Shown: in pieces, positions 1 through 14,122 of the stretch
Numbering within the stretch: position 1 is the stretch's first letter
Layout: each line of letters begins with the position of its first letter
The notes under the pieces: generated by a model
Seen by the model: only the letters and a program-made list of their open reading frames with translations
What the model was told of the DNA's origin: nothing
The model's database searches: none
Assembly: GCF_002127325.2 (NCBI RefSeq)
Contig: NC_035437.2
Coordinates: forward strand, 108,156,321-108,220,320
Length of the DNA stretch: 64,000 bases
DNA from: Helianthus annuus
Taxonomy: Eukaryota > Streptophyta > Magnoliopsida > Asterales > Asteraceae
Direction of reading: 5' to 3'
Translations under genes and position numbers: made by a program

Positions 1-10
1 TTTTATGCAG

Positions 11-902
11 CTATCTCCGTTGCTCACTTAAGGTTGACCCCTGCTGCCAAAGAAAGAGTGTTAGCTTTCAAGAAGCTTGATCCTGAAGTTCGAAGCTTTC
101 AGATTATTATCCAAGATTCTCAAGAGATATCCTCTGCATCTGTTGAATTGTGTAGGTGCCGGAAAGTCTGCCAGGTCCGTTAAGTCTGCCTCCATGTTTG
201 GGATAAGTGACCTTGCCAATGTCACGTCTTCTAAGAAGAAGAAGGCTCCTGCTGCCAGCCCTTCAGTCTCAGCTCCTAAAGCGTCCATTCGGGGTAAGGG
301 AAAAAAGAGGAAAGCCTCTGATGAACTCCAAGGATTCCCTCTCCTTCGCCAGCAGTTTCTTGATTACGTGAATGAGGTAAGGATCACTGCCCCTGTAGGT
401 TATCCGCCTATCACATTTTATGTATCCTGCTTTTCTTGAGGATCACCTGAGTCTGAGCTTGTCTTTATTCTCTTGTTTGCAGAAACTTGCTGAGATCGAA
501 ACTTATCTTGGCAATGTTGAGGACCAGGAGAGTCAGATTGCTGATCTTCAACAAATGGGCGTGTTGAAGGATCTCAAGATAGCGGATCTTGAGAAGGAAC
601 TCCAGGCCACCAAGGATGAAGCTGCTCAGAGGCTGATCGACATGGATAATGAGAAGCAGGAGATCATCCAGGATGCCAAGGTCTCTGCCGCAACTGCTAT
701 GTACAAGATACAACTACAAATGGCTGCGGAGGCTCAGGATCCTGCCTTTGACAAGAGCTCATGGGATGTTGAAGGTTGGAAGGCAAGGCTGGTAGACTTG
801 GATGATGAGGAGGATGCTGAGGATATCCCAAGGCTGGAGGGAGGTGATGCTGGCAAGGATCATGGTGAAGATGCTGGTGGAGATGGAGCAGCGAAGGTTT
901 GA
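11..902 (+). pseudogene. Antisense spliced gene of element A, exons 2-4 (exon 1 outside window)
   Basis: Exon 2 starts after the acceptor ending at position 10. Exon 3 is 156-376, with the basic run GKGKKRKA and donor GTAAGG at 377. Exon 4 is 483-902, coiled-coil-like with an acidic C-terminus, ending in TGA. The exon order and phases match the copies in C, F and H. In A a deletion joins exon 2 (after the codons for SSAS) almost directly to the end of intron 2, removing the donor. Read without splicing, exon 2 runs into a stop near 180, so this copy is probably broken. It is antisense to A's gag and pol. Function is unknown; a link to the Pfam family called putative gypsy-type transposon (Transposase_28) is recollection only. 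Confidence 0.7.
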
Positions 903-1161
903 GCTGCAAGATTGGGCAATGATGGAAACTTCTAGACATAGCCGGAGCCCAATTTTTTTTGTTTAGTGGTTGTGATGTTTTTAAAACAATGATGGTCTGT
1001 ATCTGAACAATAGTTTAGGGTTGAGGATCCTGGATCCTTTGAACAATAGGTAGGATTACAAAAGGTGGAGGGATCCTCTGTTTGGGGGATGAAGCCTTTG
1101 TGATCCTGCCGCTTCTACTTTCCTGCAAAAATGCTAAGACCGCATAGACAATGGACACCCT

Positions 1162-1215
1162 TTGCCAACCCATGTGGACGGGCCACGTTTTGCTGGTAGA
1201 AATGTGGGTTGGCAA
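1162..1215 (-). promoter_or_regulatory. Conserved 11-bp inverted repeat, possible three-way junction (A copy)
   Basis: Arms TTGCCAACCCA and TGGGTTGGCAA are perfect inverted repeats about 32 bp apart. Read on the element's sense strand, the interior has a short hairpin with loop CTACCAGCA (stem imperfect here, as in H) followed by GTGG-CCCGT-CCAC. The block is kept in C, H and F. It could fold in either the sense tail or the 3' UTR of the antisense gene. Role unknown. Confidence 0.55.
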
Positions 1216-1632
1216 TTTTGACAACTTTTTTTGAAAGAGTTAATGATCCTTTGGTTTAATAATATAACTTTAATCTTTCTGGCTTATCTTGTGTTGTTAT
1301 CCTTTTTTGATTTTCAATTGTTTTGACACATGTTTGTTTGAAAAGTTTGAGCAAATTATGTTTAAGAAATTTAGGATATGATCCTGGATCAAATATCCTA
1401 TAATCGAAAGTTTCCAAGATAGTTTATTTTAAGGATCATAGGTTCAGTCGTCAAGGTCTAAGGGTTATTCAAATGAATAATGAAATTAAAAGTAGTTAAG
1501 GATCATACCTGAGGATCCAAGTTTGGATCCTAACCTTTAATTGGAACAACCGTAGGTAAAACTTTAATGGATAATAAGGATTAAGGATCCTTAATCGTTT
1601 AACTTCGAAAACCTGAAAAAATGGAATATAAC

Positions 1633-2120
1633 TTGGGACTAAGCCAATATAAAAGATAAGTTAGTAACTGGGGACAAGCCCAAAGGATAACTGAGAATGA
1701 TCCCGGAGGATCACTGGGGACAAGCCCAAAGGATAACTGGGGATGATCCCGGAGGATCACTGGGGACAAGCCCAAAGGATAACTGGGGATGATCCCGGAG
1801 GATCACTGGGGACAAGCCCAAAGGATAACTGGGGACAAGCCCAAAGGATCGTATGTAAACTGGAGTATGGCCCTTTCTGGCATCTATCCAAACTTAGTGA
1901 CATGAAAATGTCAAAACCTTAGCTAACGTGAAAACGTTAGAAACCTTAGGAACGGATGTATGGTGCGTCCACCATTATACGTAGGATCCCAAGTATAGCC
2001 AGTACGATGAGGTCGCCAGCCCCGAAAGTGGGTACTGATCCCAAAGACGTGAACTATATCAGGATCATCGTGCGCTGCTGGCGGAAACTGGGGATAATCC
2101 CAAGGATAACTGGGGTTGGA
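1633..2120 (-). repeat. Hairpin ladder, element A (expanded tandem units)
   Basis: About ten units of 22-26 bp, alternating CTGGGGACAAGCCCAAAG-like and CTGGGGATGATCCCGGAG-like, lie at 1668-1850. Each can form a 4-5 bp G/C stem with a six-base loop. To the right come GACA-TGAAAA-TGTC (1909-1922), CTAACG-TGAAAA-CGTTAG (1923-1940) and ATGGT-GCGTCC-ACCAT (1960-1975). The array is longer here than in H or F, suggesting slippage expansion. Confidence 0.65.
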
Positions 2121-2359
2121 CCCGAGGATCTGTGATGCTTTTGAAGATCTTTGATGATATGCTGAAGATACCTGAACTATCATAACTCAAAATGGTTTGT
2201 GAGTAGAGGATGAAGGATACATGATCCTTATCCTTAGGCAAAAAGTAAGAAAATGCAATAGTTTTAGGATAAGCATATTACCTGAGTAAGGATCACCGAT
2301 ATCCCCAGGATCCTTCAAGGATACTTCAATGTAAGGATCACATGCAGGAAGGATCATGT

Positions 2360-5638
<3,279 letters not shown>

Positions 5639-5659
5639 GACATTCCTCGGAGGATACTG

Positions 5660-5668
5660 TAATTGCTA
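5660..5668 (-). promoter_or_regulatory. Leaky-stop context UAG-CAA-UUA between gag-PR and pol (A)
   Basis: The gag-protease stop is TAG followed by CAATTA and preceded by CAA. This fits the UAG-CARYYA readthrough consensus known from tobamovirus replicase. Pol continues in the same frame. The nine bases are identical in E, F and H. Confidence 0.7.
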
Positions 5669-8236
5669 TTGCTCCCTTGGCTTCGAGGTTGGCTTCATGG
5701 ATGAGGTATAGCAATCCTTAGCCTCTTGCTGATCGCTGTCGATCTTGATTATCCCCCATGGGCTAGGGAGCTTTACACATTGATGGTAGGTAGATGGAAC
5801 TGCTTTCATGTCATGTATCCAAGGCCTGCCAAGGATAACGTTGCAACAAGATAAACAGTCAATAACACAAAATTTCTGATAATTATGTAATCCTTCCACG
5901 TAGATTGGGAGTTTGATGTCCCCCAGAGTTTTCTTCGTTTCTCCACTGAATCCTACAAGCACGGAGGATCTTGGTGTGATGTCTGATTCTGGGATTCCCA
6001 TCTTCTTCAAGACATCAAGCTGGATTATGTTCACTGAGCTCCCTCCATCGATAAGGATCCTGCGGACAAAATGGTTAGAAATAAAGAGAGTAATAACTAA
6101 ACTATCATGATGAGGATCCTGGATGTTGATGCGATCATCCTCATCAAAGGTTATCGTTTTCCCTTCTGAAACACTTGATGTTCTAATAGGCCTTTCTCCA
6201 TTGTCCATTTTTGATTCCTTTGCATGTCTTTTGGCCGCTGAAAAGGATGTACCACAAATGTCTGATCCTCCGGATATGAAGTTGATCACTTGTGCATTTG
6301 CCGGAGGTGCTGGGGCTTTTTCGGGGATCCTTTCAGGATCCTGGGTCCTTTGCTTTTTTCTCCCCAGCAATTCTTTTAGATGCCCCTTGCTTAGCAGGTA
6401 TCCAATTTCCTTTCTTAAGGCTATGCAATCTTCAGTCAGATGGCCGAAATCCTCATGGTATGCACACCATTTGGACTTGTCTTTAGTCCCGGATGGTTTA
6501 TCATTCTTCCTGGGCCACCTAGCCTTTTCACCTAGATTCTGCATTGCAAGGATTAGTTCATGATTATCAACGGAAAAACAATATTCTGAGATTGGAGGAT
6601 ATTCTTCATCATCCTCCTCTTGGTCGACAGCATGCACATTCTTGTTCTCGTTTCTATGGTAGGATTTGAACTTGTTGCTTTTGAAGGAGGATCCTTGATT
6701 ATCTTGTTTTGAGGATCCTACTTGTCTCTCCTGGATCCTCTTGTCATCCTCTAGCCGGATAAACCTGAGTGCTCGAGTTCTTACTTCATCTAAATTCCTG
6801 CAAGGTGTCATAACAAGATCATCATAGAATAATGAATCCTTGAGTAGTCCCATTTTGAAGGCTTCAACAGCCGTAGCCATATCCAAGTTGGGAATATCCA
6901 AGGATTCTTTACTAAATTTAGTTATATAATCCCTTAATGATTCATTATTATTTTGAGTTATCCTGTACAAATCACTAGTTAATTTTTCAAATTTTCTACT
7001 ACAAGAGAATTGGTTATTGAATAAATTAACTAAATTAGCAAATGAAGTAATAGAGTAAGGGGGAAGACTTAGCAGCCACTTAAGAGCTGATCCAGTTAGA
7101 GTGGATCCAAATCCTTTACATAGGCATGCTTCCTTTAACTTTTCTGGGATAGGATTGATTTCCATCCTTTCCCTGTATTGTGCTATATGCTCCTCTGGAT
7201 CCGTTGTGCCATCATACAGCTTCATGGTAGGGATATGGAACCTTTTGGGCACCTCTGCATCACAAATTGGTGGTGCAAAGCGTGATACCTTGTGGCTTCC
7301 ATCTGCAATCTCTGGGATAGGCTTGACTACCCCTGGAACACTTGAGATCATGTCCTTTAGTTTCTGTAATTCCCTGGCCATAGCGTGATTGGTACCTGTA
7401 TCCTGCATGAATCCATGGTTAGTGGTAGGATAATTATTTAAAGTGTTACCTCCCATTGGGTTCAAGTTAGGGAATCCGTATTGCTGGGATTCTGGAACAA
7501 CGGAGGGACCAGTGGAAGCAATGGTCTGCATTGGAATGAAGTCCCCTTGATGGACATCTAGACTCCCTGCTTGCAAACTTTTTAGGGATCCTGGCATCTG
7601 TAAGGATCCTGGTATCTGGGATGATCCTGGAGCGAAGGAGGATCCTTGAACCTGGGATGATCCTGGGACAAAGGAGGATCCTTGGCTCTGGAATGATCCT
7701 GGAATAAAGTAGGATCCTTGAAACTGCTGTGCTCCCGGATAGGCTCCCGGATTCATGAAGGATCCCGTGTACTGAGGATAGGATCCTGCTGGCTGAAAAT
7801 ACGGGCCCGATGTCTGAGTCATTGCTGCTGACTTGAGATGTAATCCTCTCGTCTCCCCTGTGATCTGTACGTCTGGGATCCCTGATGGCTGAGAGGTGGC
7901 CATTGGAGTCTCAAAACTCAAGGATTTTGGCATCAGTGGGGAATGATCCTCTGCCGCTTTCTTTTGCCTTTTGAGATCTCCAATTTCCCTGAGGATCCTG
8001 TCATTAGTTTCATCCTGCCGCTGCATACGATCCTTCATCTGCAAAATTAAAGCAAACACATCACTAGTACTGGGAGTAGAAGAATTCATAACAGAAGAAG
8101 ATGGAGGTTTAGAGAAAGAAGGGGTTGGTCTCTTCTCAGCATTTCTCTGGGATCCTGCCGGTGGAGGAGGTAGAGTGGCTTGTGCTGAGGTGACTGCTGA
8201 CATCGCCGTGGAGGTGTTCTTCAATGATGAAGCCAT
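5666..8236 (-). CDS. Element A gag-protease polyprotein
   Basis: 856 residues from the MASSLKN start, which is shared by F and H. The N-terminus is Ser/Pro/Thr rich. Next is a Gly/Ser/Pro/Gln region of degenerate repeats of the PGSSQVQGSSF kind, many encoded with GGATCC. The retrotransposon gag core is around 350-540 (KLYDGTTDPEEHIAQY ... NLVNLFNNQFSCSR). A C-x2-H-x4-H-x4-C knuckle variant follows (CAYHEDFGHLTEDC). The protease near 710 has the active-site motif LIDGGSS. Protease is thus on the gag side of the stop. The frame stays open upstream of the ATG into the PBS, but that part is not conserved as protein. Confidence 0.9.
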   Translation of the reverse strand: MASSLKNTSTAMSAVTSAQATLPPPPAGSQRNAEKRPTPSFSKPPSSSVMNSSTPSTSDVFALILQMKDRMQRQDETNDRILREIGDLKRQKKAAEDHSPLMPKSLSFETPMATSQPSGIPDVQITGETRGLHLKSAAMTQTSGPYFQPAGSYPQYTGSFMNPGAYPGAQQFQGSYFIPGSFQSQGSSFVPGSSQVQGSSFAPGSSQIPGSLQMPGSLKSLQAGSLDVHQGDFIPMQTIASTGPSVVPESQQYGFPNLNPMGGNTLNNYPTTNHGFMQDTGTNHAMARELQKLKDMISSVPGVVKPIPEIADGSHKVSRFAPPICDAEVPKRFHIPTMKLYDGTTDPEEHIAQYRERMEINPIPEKLKEACLCKGFGSTLTGSALKWLLSLPPYSITSFANLVNLFNNQFSCSRKFEKLTSDLYRITQNNNESLRDYITKFSKESLDIPNLDMATAVEAFKMGLLKDSLFYDDLVMTPCRNLDEVRTRALRFIRLEDDKRIQERQVGSSKQDNQGSSFKSNKFKSYHRNENKNVHAVDQEEDDEEYPPISEYCFSVDNHELILAMQNLGEKARWPRKNDKPSGTKDKSKWCAYHEDFGHLTEDCIALRKEIGYLLSKGHLKELLGRKKQRTQDPERIPEKAPAPPANAQVINFISGGSDICGTSFSAAKRHAKESKMDNGERPIRTSSVSEGKTITFDEDDRINIQDPHHDSLVITLFISNHFVRRILIDGGSSVNIIQLDVLKKMGIPESDITPRSSVLVGFSGETKKTLGDIKLPIYVEGLHNYQKFCVIDCLSCCNVILGRPWIHDMKAVPSTYHQCVKLPSPWGIIKIDSDQQEAKDCYTSSMKPTSKPREQ

Positions 8237-8293
8237 GTAACTCTTCGAAATGATTTCGAACAAAAGATTTTCTTTATGAATGAAGCACCAATG

Positions 8294-8313
8294 GCCCCAC
8301 GGTGGGCGCCAAA
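8294..8313 (-). other. Primer-binding site, element A
   Basis: TTTGGCGCCCACCGTGGGGC on the element's strand, one base after the 5' LTR end. TGG matches the complement of a tRNA CCA end. I cannot assign the tRNA with certainty. The identical site occurs in E and H. Confidence 0.75.
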
Positions 8314-8314
8314 C

Positions 8315-9031
8315 TGTTTTGGTCAAAAATCACACAAGGATAATGTAACCAAACTTTATGTAAATGGGGTATGATGCTTGGTTAGCTATGAAAGTAAAGG
8401 ATCACTTCTGTGATAAAGATGCAAAGACACAATGATTTATACGAGGAAAAAGCCCTTGATCAATGTATGATCTCCGGCATAAAAAACCTCGGGTGATGGC
8501 AACTACCGATCACCAACTTCAATATAACAAAAATGTAGTTACAACTTCGGATGATAATGAGCTGAGTACAAGGATCACTGAGTGTCTAAGTGTTGAGAGT
8601 TGTGTCGTATGTTGTGTGTGTTCTTCCGAATGAGGAAGATGGGTATTTATACATGTGTAGGTAACTTATTTTAGGTAGATAGACCACTAATCAGCTCATT
8701 ACCCCTTTAGAAATAAAGATAATCTAGCCTAAATTGCTGCCCTTAGATCAAGCCATGTTTCCATATCCGGCACAACGTTCATCTTCAATTCTGCTCTTGC
8801 CATATTTGTAAAAGCGCGTCCCTGGATCATGATATGTAGGGCATATCCTGCTAGATATTCCTGCAAAATAATATTGTAGTAATCGAAAATGACCGTTAGT
8901 ATAAGGATCACCTCAATGTCCCGTGATCCTGATCCTGAAGTCTGGCTGAGGATCACTATCTGCCAAAGAAACAAGGATCATTTGTCAGGATCACGTATAA
9001 GGATCATTTATAGTAAAATCCAGCCCCAACA
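8315..9031 (-). repeat. Element A 5' LTR (717 bp)
   Basis: Bounded by TG...CA and about 718 bp, as in C, F and H. It is rich in GATCC/GGATC. It includes the conserved U5-like block CCCGAGG...CCTCG that encloses a GATCA...TGATC inverted repeat (8440-8500). It lies directly against B's LTR remnant. Confidence 0.9.
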
Positions 9032-9369
9032 GTGTCTATATATTATTTATTAATGTCAAAACTAATGTTTTAATGGTTTTGACCATAGGTGACGTAATGG
9101 ATCTTACGGATGGCGATCGAGCGAATAATGAAGAACCGAACACTACATTTTGAAAGCTTCCGCAATGTTTTAAATCTTTAGTACTCTTATGTATGAATTG
9201 TAATTACTTGTTAAACTACTTTTGGTATGTTTTAACTTATACACTAGTCGACTAAGGTTGACGTACTTTAGGACTCCGTTAACTGATGTTATGTTACTAA
9301 AGTAATATTTTGATAAAATTGCTATATTTTATTATTAAAATCAAGTGAAAAAAATTTAAGGGTGTTACA
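9032..9369 (+). repeat. Element B 5' LTR remnant (last 338 bp)
   Basis: Colinear with 15602-15939 with about four differences, ending GGTGTTACA. The break is immediately upstream of a TATATATTA TATA-like run, so the remnant keeps a TATA-like box but has lost the upstream LTR, including the palindrome cluster seen in the 3' copy. Confidence 0.9.
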
Positions 9370-9372
9370 AGT

Positions 9373-9385
9373 TGGTAATCAGAGC
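9373..9385 (+). other. Primer-binding site, element B (initiator-Met type)
   Basis: TTGGTAATCAGAGC-like sequence three bases after the LTR. It matches the initiator-Met primer site seen in G and I apart from one extra A, which may weaken priming. The bases from 9386 to 9648 are an untranslated leader; part of it resembles the leader of G. Confidence 0.65.
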
Positions 9386-9648
9386 TTAAGGTTGTCAACA
9401 AAGTGTTCGGTTCAAGCTTGATCGATCGTCCGGTAAGAATTAACTTATTATGTTAGTAGATTAGGTCTTATGTAAGGAATGAGGAACGAATTGATATGCA
9501 TGGGAAGAGTGTGTTAACACACTCAAACCCGGAAAGTGCATTAAATGTGAACGGTTAAAGCAAGTTAGGAACTTGGCTAAACCGAAACAAACAAAGCAAT
9601 GTCATAAATGAAATGTTTAATGCTTGATGTAAACATTTCAGTTTCAAG

Positions 9649-10566
9649 ATGTCAAAAGGGAGCAATAATGATCCGGTGCCGACAAGCACCGAACAAATGA
9701 AAGAAATAATTGCCGAGGAAGTAGGAAAGGCAATTGAAGGCAGTCTATCTGGGTTTATAGACAAGATTCAAGGTACGGTGTTGTCACTCGTAGAAGAACG
9801 AGTTAAAAGGTTGGAGGATACGGTCAACCTTATGAAAGATAAAACTGGAGAACGTAAAGGGTGCTCATACAAAGAATTCATGGCGTGTAAACCGCCAATC
9901 TATAACGGGGAGGTCGACCCGATAATTTGCCAAAGATGGATAAGCGATGTTGAAGGAGTGTTTGAACGAACCCATTGTGACGAAGGTGACTTTGTCGCTT
10001 ACGGAACGGGTCAATTGAGAAATCAAGCCAAGGATTGGTGGGATAACAAGAAGAAGGAAATGGGAACCGAAGCGGCGAGGGCTATGAGTTGGGACGAGTT
10101 TAAGGTACCATTCCTTAAATACCACAGTTCTAAAGCGGTTATAAACAGAATCAAAGAAGAATTCATCCAGCTGAGACAAAAGGGTGAAACAATTGATAAG
10201 ATCACGGGTATCTTCATGGATAAGCTGAGATTTTGTGACGAGTTAGTCACCACTGAAGAACAAAAGATATATTACTATTACAACATGCTGAGTGCTGAAT
10301 ACTGGGAATTTATGACTCCATCAAAATACGAGACCCTCACGGAGATTATCAACACCGCCTGGGAACGTAAAATCGAGTTAAAGAAACAAGTGGAAAGAGG
10401 TGAGCGAAGGGCACATGATGTAAATCCAAGCCCTACAAAGAAAGCCCGAACGGGAGAATCGGGAAAGAAGGTGGATGCTAAGAGTGGGTCGCCAAATTGT
10501 AAAGTCTGCGGGAAAGGACACAAGGGGGAATGTCGGTTCAAAGACAAGCCATGCCCCCATATGTAA
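9649..10566 (+). pseudogene. Element B gag (frameshifted at the zinc knuckles)
   Basis: 305 residues before a stop. The gag core is around 75-240 (CQRWISDVEGVFERT, GTGQLRNQAKDWWDNKK, FLKYHSSKAVINRIKEEF). A basic stretch and the first knuckle ([12 protein letters not shown], a short variant) follow. An extra C in the C run near 10551-10556 shifts the frame and gives a stop. The remaining two knuckles ([25 protein letters not shown]) continue in the pol frame. Tekay elements normally read gag and pol as one frame, so this copy would not make an intact polyprotein without frameshifting. A sequencing error in the homopolymer is possible. Confidence 0.85.
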
Positions 10567-13500
10567 TAAGACGGGGCACACGGCCTCGCTATGCCCGGGA
10601 AAAGTATCTGTTTGCTACAATTGCTATCAACCCGGCCATAAAAAGTCCGAATGCCCGGACTTAGTTGGAAAGAAAGACGCGAAGGAGTCTCCAGCAGAAG
10701 CCCCCAAAGCAAAGGCTAGGTCCTTCCAACTTACCGCAGCTGAAGCGAAAACAGAACCCGATGTGGTTTCAGGTATATTCACTATTAACTCAATTCCAGC
10801 ACGTGTATTGTTTGATACGGGTGCGAATAAGTCCTTCATTTCGAATGGGTTTATTCGACATCCTTCATTTGTATTGACGAAATTGCCTGTGCCCTTAGAG
10901 GTCGAAGTAGGGGACAATAAAAGTTTTATAGTTTGTGATGTCTGTCGAGGCTGCAAATTAAGCATCGATGATGAGGAATACCTGATAGACTTAATCCCGA
11001 TGTCAATGGGGGAATTTCAAGTAGTCGTCGGGATGGACTGGCTAGCCCAGCACCATGCAAAAGTCGTGTGTTTCCGCAAAGAGATAAAATTAACATCTCC
11101 GAGCGGGAAACACGTTACCATTTATGGCGAAAAGGGAGGTAGCCCCATAGTGTGCTCAATGATGAAAGCTCACAAGCTTATGAAGCGAGGATGCAAGGCG
11201 TTCATGATATACGCAAACGAGCCTGAGAAAGAATCACAGAAGATTGAAAATGTACCGGTAGTAAGAGACTTTCAAGATGTATTTCCGGAGGATTTACCGG
11301 GAATACCGCCTGAACGGGAAGTAGAGTTCGGAATCGAATTGATTCCGGGCGCAAAACCCGTGGCCAAAGCTCCATACCGACTCGCACCCTCGGAGTTACA
11401 AGAGTTGATGTCCCAAATCCAAGACTTGCTTGATAAGGGGTTCATTAGGCCGAGTGTGTCTCCTTGGGGCGCATCGGTGTTGTTCGTCAGAAAGAAAGAC
11501 GGAAGCATGCGTATGTGTATCGATTACCCGGAGTTAAACAAACTTACGGTAAAGAATCGATACCCGCTTCCGAGGATAGATGATTTGTTCGACCAATTGC
11601 AAGGTGCGAACTGGTTTTCAAAGATTGACCTTAGATCTGGGTATCACCAACTAAGGGTCAAAGAAGAAGACGTACCGAAAACGGCTTTCCGCACAAGATA
11701 CGGACATTATGAATTCCTCGTAATGTCATTTGGGCTAACAAATGCACCCGCGGCTTTCATGGACCTCATGAACCGGGTTTGCAAGCCAATGTTGGACAAG
11801 TCGGTCATCGTGTTTATCGATGATATCTTGGTGTATTCAAAAAGTGAAGCTGAACACGCAAACCACTTACGAGAAGTGTTAGAGACACTTAGACGAGAAA
11901 GGCTGTATGCGAAATTCTCTAAGTGTGCCTTTTGGTTACGAGAGGTACAATTTCTTGGCCACGTCATAAGTGCCGACGGAGTATTGGTGGATCCGTCCAA
12001 GATTGAGGCTGTGTCAAAATGGAATCCCCCGAAGAACCCTTCGGAAATTAGAAGCTTTTTGGGGCTTGCGGGATACTATAGGAGATTCATTCAAGATTTC
12101 TCAAAGATTGCGTTACCGCTAACAAAGCTAACCCAAAAGAAAGAGAAGTTTATTTGGGGTGTCGATCAAGAAAGAGCGTTTCAGACGCTAAAAGAGAAGT
12201 TAACACAAGCTCCGGTACTGACATTGCCGGACGGGGTCGAAGATATGGTAGTTTATTCGGATGCTTCACTGTCGGGGCTCGGATGCGTTTTGATGCAACG
12301 GGGCAAAGTTATAGCTTATGCCTCGAGACAATTGAAAATACATGAGAAGAAATATCCTACTCACGACCTTGAATTGGCTGCGGTGGTATTTGCCTTAAAA
12401 ATATGGAGGCACTACCTATACGGGGTAAAATGCACCATATACACCGATCACAAGAGTTTAAAATACTTTTTCGATCAGAAAGAGTTAAATATGCGACAAA
12501 GGCGATGGCTGGAAACGGTGAAAGACTATGATTGTGAAATACATTATCACCCCGGAAGGGCTAATGTGGTGGCGGATGCGCTGAGCAGAAAAGCGGACTA
12601 TGTCCCAATACGAGTTAGATCGATGCAACTCGTGGTGACCTCGGGTATACTTGAACGTATTCGAGAGGCGCAATTAGAAGCAATGAAAGAAGAAAATTGG
12701 AAGAAAGAAAGAATTATAGGTCAGTTGAAGGATTTGTCGGATGGGAATGACGGGTTGAAGACTCGATCCGGAAGGATATGGGTCCCACATACCTGTGGAG
12801 TGAAGGCGCTTCTACTTAACGAAGCTCATAAGTCCCGTTATTCAATTCATCCGGGAGCGACCAAGATGTACAATGATTTGAAGCAAAACTATTGGTGGCC
12901 CGGAATGAAAAGGGATGTAGTGAGACACGTAGAAAAATGCTTGAGATGTTTACAAGTCAAGGCGGAACATCAGAAACCATACGGCAAACTCCAACCGTTA
13001 GAAATTCCGGTTTGGAAATGGGAACATATTACAATGGACCTATTAACCAAGTTGCCTAAAACGAGCCGTGGTTTCGATGCCATATGGGTAGTGGTAGATA
13101 GATTGACGAAGAGTGCTCACTTCATTCCGATCCGTGAAACTTATACATCAGAAAAGATGTCAGAGGTTTATACGAATGAAATAATAGCACGTCATGGGGT
13201 GCCGGTATCCATTGTGTCTGATAGGGATACCCGGTTTACTTCGAAATTTTGGCAGGAATTCCAAGAACAAATGGGGACTAAATTGTTCATTAGCACTGCT
13301 TATCATCCACAAACGGATGGGCAGAGTGAAAGAACAATACAAACGTTGGGAGATATGCTGCGGGCGTGCATTATTGACTTCGGAGGTAGTTGGGATGTCC
13401 ATCTACCCTTGGTCGAATTTGCATACAACAATAGCTATCACACGAGCATTAAAATGGCCCCGTATGAACTGTTATATGGCCGAAAATGTCGAACCCCGGT

Positions 13501-14122
13501 ATGTTGGGGAGAAGTGGGTCCACGAGGGATAGCACCTACTGATATAATCCGAACTACAAATAAGAAAATTGACATAGTTCGGACACACTTGAAAGCGGCT
13601 CAAGACAGGCAAAAGGCGTATGCGGATAAAAGGAATAGGCCAATTGAATTCCAGGTCGGCGACATGGTTATGCTGAAAGTTTCCCCATGGAAAGGCATTA
13701 TTAGATTCCGAAAAAGGGGGAAACTAAGCCCGAGATTTATTGGGCCATTCAGAATCGTTGAACGGGTTGGCAAAGTAGCTTATCGTCTCGAATTACCCGA
13801 AGAGTTGAGCGGGATTCATAGCACCTTCCACGTGTCACACCTCCGAAAATGCTTGGCCGACGAAACTACCCATATCCACTATGATGATATCGAGGTGGAT
13901 GACAGCCTCAACTATGCAGTAAAACCAATTGCGATTCTAGATCGTAAAGAGAAAAGCTTGAGGAACAAGGTGATTAATCAAGTTAAGGTCAAATGGGAGC
14001 ACAGAAAAGGTTCGGACACTACATGGGAGCCCGAAGAGGAGATGCGACGTCTCCACCCAACATTATTTGGTACGTACCTTGGTTTCGGGGACGAAACCCT
14101 TTTAAGGGGGATGGACTTGTAA
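10475..14122 (+). CDS. Element B pol: protease, RT, RNase H, integrase, chromodomain
   Basis: Open to 14122; meaningful homology starts near 10555, after the frameshift. In order: two CCHC knuckles, protease with [10 protein letters not shown] near residue 113, RT with FIDDILVYS near 447, RNase H ([16 protein letters not shown]), integrase with an HHCC region (HPGATK ... CLRCLQ) and catalytic blocks [15 protein letters not shown] and DGQSERT, and finally a chromodomain ([19 protein letters not shown]) near 1170-1195. RT carries YPELNK where YRELNK is usual and [10 protein letters not shown] where PFGLTNAPA is usual, possibly damaging changes. Chromodomains of this clade direct insertion to heterochromatin, which fits its place inside another element. 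Confidence 0.92.
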   Translation: MLRVGRQIVKSAGKDTRGNVGSKTSHAPICNKTGHTASLCPGKVSVCYNCYQPGHKKSECPDLVGKKDAKESPAEAPKAKARSFQLTAAEAKTEPDVVSGIFTINSIPARVLFDTGANKSFISNGFIRHPSFVLTKLPVPLEVEVGDNKSFIVCDVCRGCKLSIDDEEYLIDLIPMSMGEFQVVVGMDWLAQHHAKVVCFRKEIKLTSPSGKHVTIYGEKGGSPIVCSMMKAHKLMKRGCKAFMIYANEPEKESQKIENVPVVRDFQDVFPEDLPGIPPEREVEFGIELIPGAKPVAKAPYRLAPSELQELMSQIQDLLDKGFIRPSVSPWGASVLFVRKKDGSMRMCIDYPELNKLTVKNRYPLPRIDDLFDQLQGANWFSKIDLRSGYHQLRVKEEDVPKTAFRTRYGHYEFLVMSFGLTNAPAAFMDLMNRVCKPMLDKSVIVFIDDILVYSKSEAEHANHLREVLETLRRERLYAKFSKCAFWLREVQFLGHVISADGVLVDPSKIEAVSKWNPPKNPSEIRSFLGLAGYYRRFIQDFSKIALPLTKLTQKKEKFIWGVDQERAFQTLKEKLTQAPVLTLPDGVEDMVVYSDASLSGLGCVLMQRGKVIAYASRQLKIHEKKYPTHDLELAAVVFALKIWRHYLYGVKCTIYTDHKSLKYFFDQKELNMRQRRWLETVKDYDCEIHYHPGRANVVADALSRKADYVPIRVRSMQLVVTSGILERIREAQLEAMKEENWKKERIIGQLKDLSDGNDGLKTRSGRIWVPHTCGVKALLLNEAHKSRYSIHPGATKMYNDLKQNYWWPGMKRDVVRHVEKCLRCLQVKAEHQKPYGKLQPLEIPVWKWEHITMDLLTKLPKTSRGFDAIWVVVDRLTKSAHFIPIRETYTSEKMSEVYTNEIIARHGVPVSIVSDRDTRFTSKFWQEFQEQMGTKLFISTAYHPQTDGQSERTIQTLGDMLRACIIDFGGSWDVHLPLVEFAYNNSYHTSIKMAPYELLYGRKCRTPVCWGEVGPRGIAPTDIIRTTNKKIDIVRTHLKAAQDRQKAYADKRNRPIEFQVGDMVMLKVSPWKGIIRFRKRGKLSPRFIGPFRIVERVGKVAYRLELPEELSGIHSTFHVSHLRKCLADETTHIHYDDIEVDDSLNYAVKPIAILDRKEKSLRNKVINQVKVKWEHRKGSDTTWEPEEEMRRLHPTLFGTYLGFGDETLLRGMDL
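14081..14117 (+). promoter_or_regulatory. Element B hairpin and polypurine tract
   Basis: A perfect hairpin GGTTTCG-GGGA-CGAAACC (14081-14098) overlaps the end of pol. The purine run AAGGGGGATGGA (14105-14115) follows, 2 bp before the 3' LTR. G carries the same hairpin at its own 3' end (58446-58463). Confidence 0.65.

Larger units (their letters stand above)
903..2359. other. Element A tail between convergent pol and antisense gene
   Basis: No protein-coding signal. It holds the inverted-repeat element at 1162-1215, a stretch of dispersed GATCC/GGATC words (about 1380-1620) and the hairpin ladder at about 1633-2120. The same blocks occur in the same order in the tails of H and F. Confidence 0.7.

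Noticed and set aside
1660..1850. CRISPR-like array of short repeats and spacers
   Set aside because: Units are contiguous variants of one hairpin, shared by related retrotransposons in a plant-type sequence; no spacers and no cas genes.
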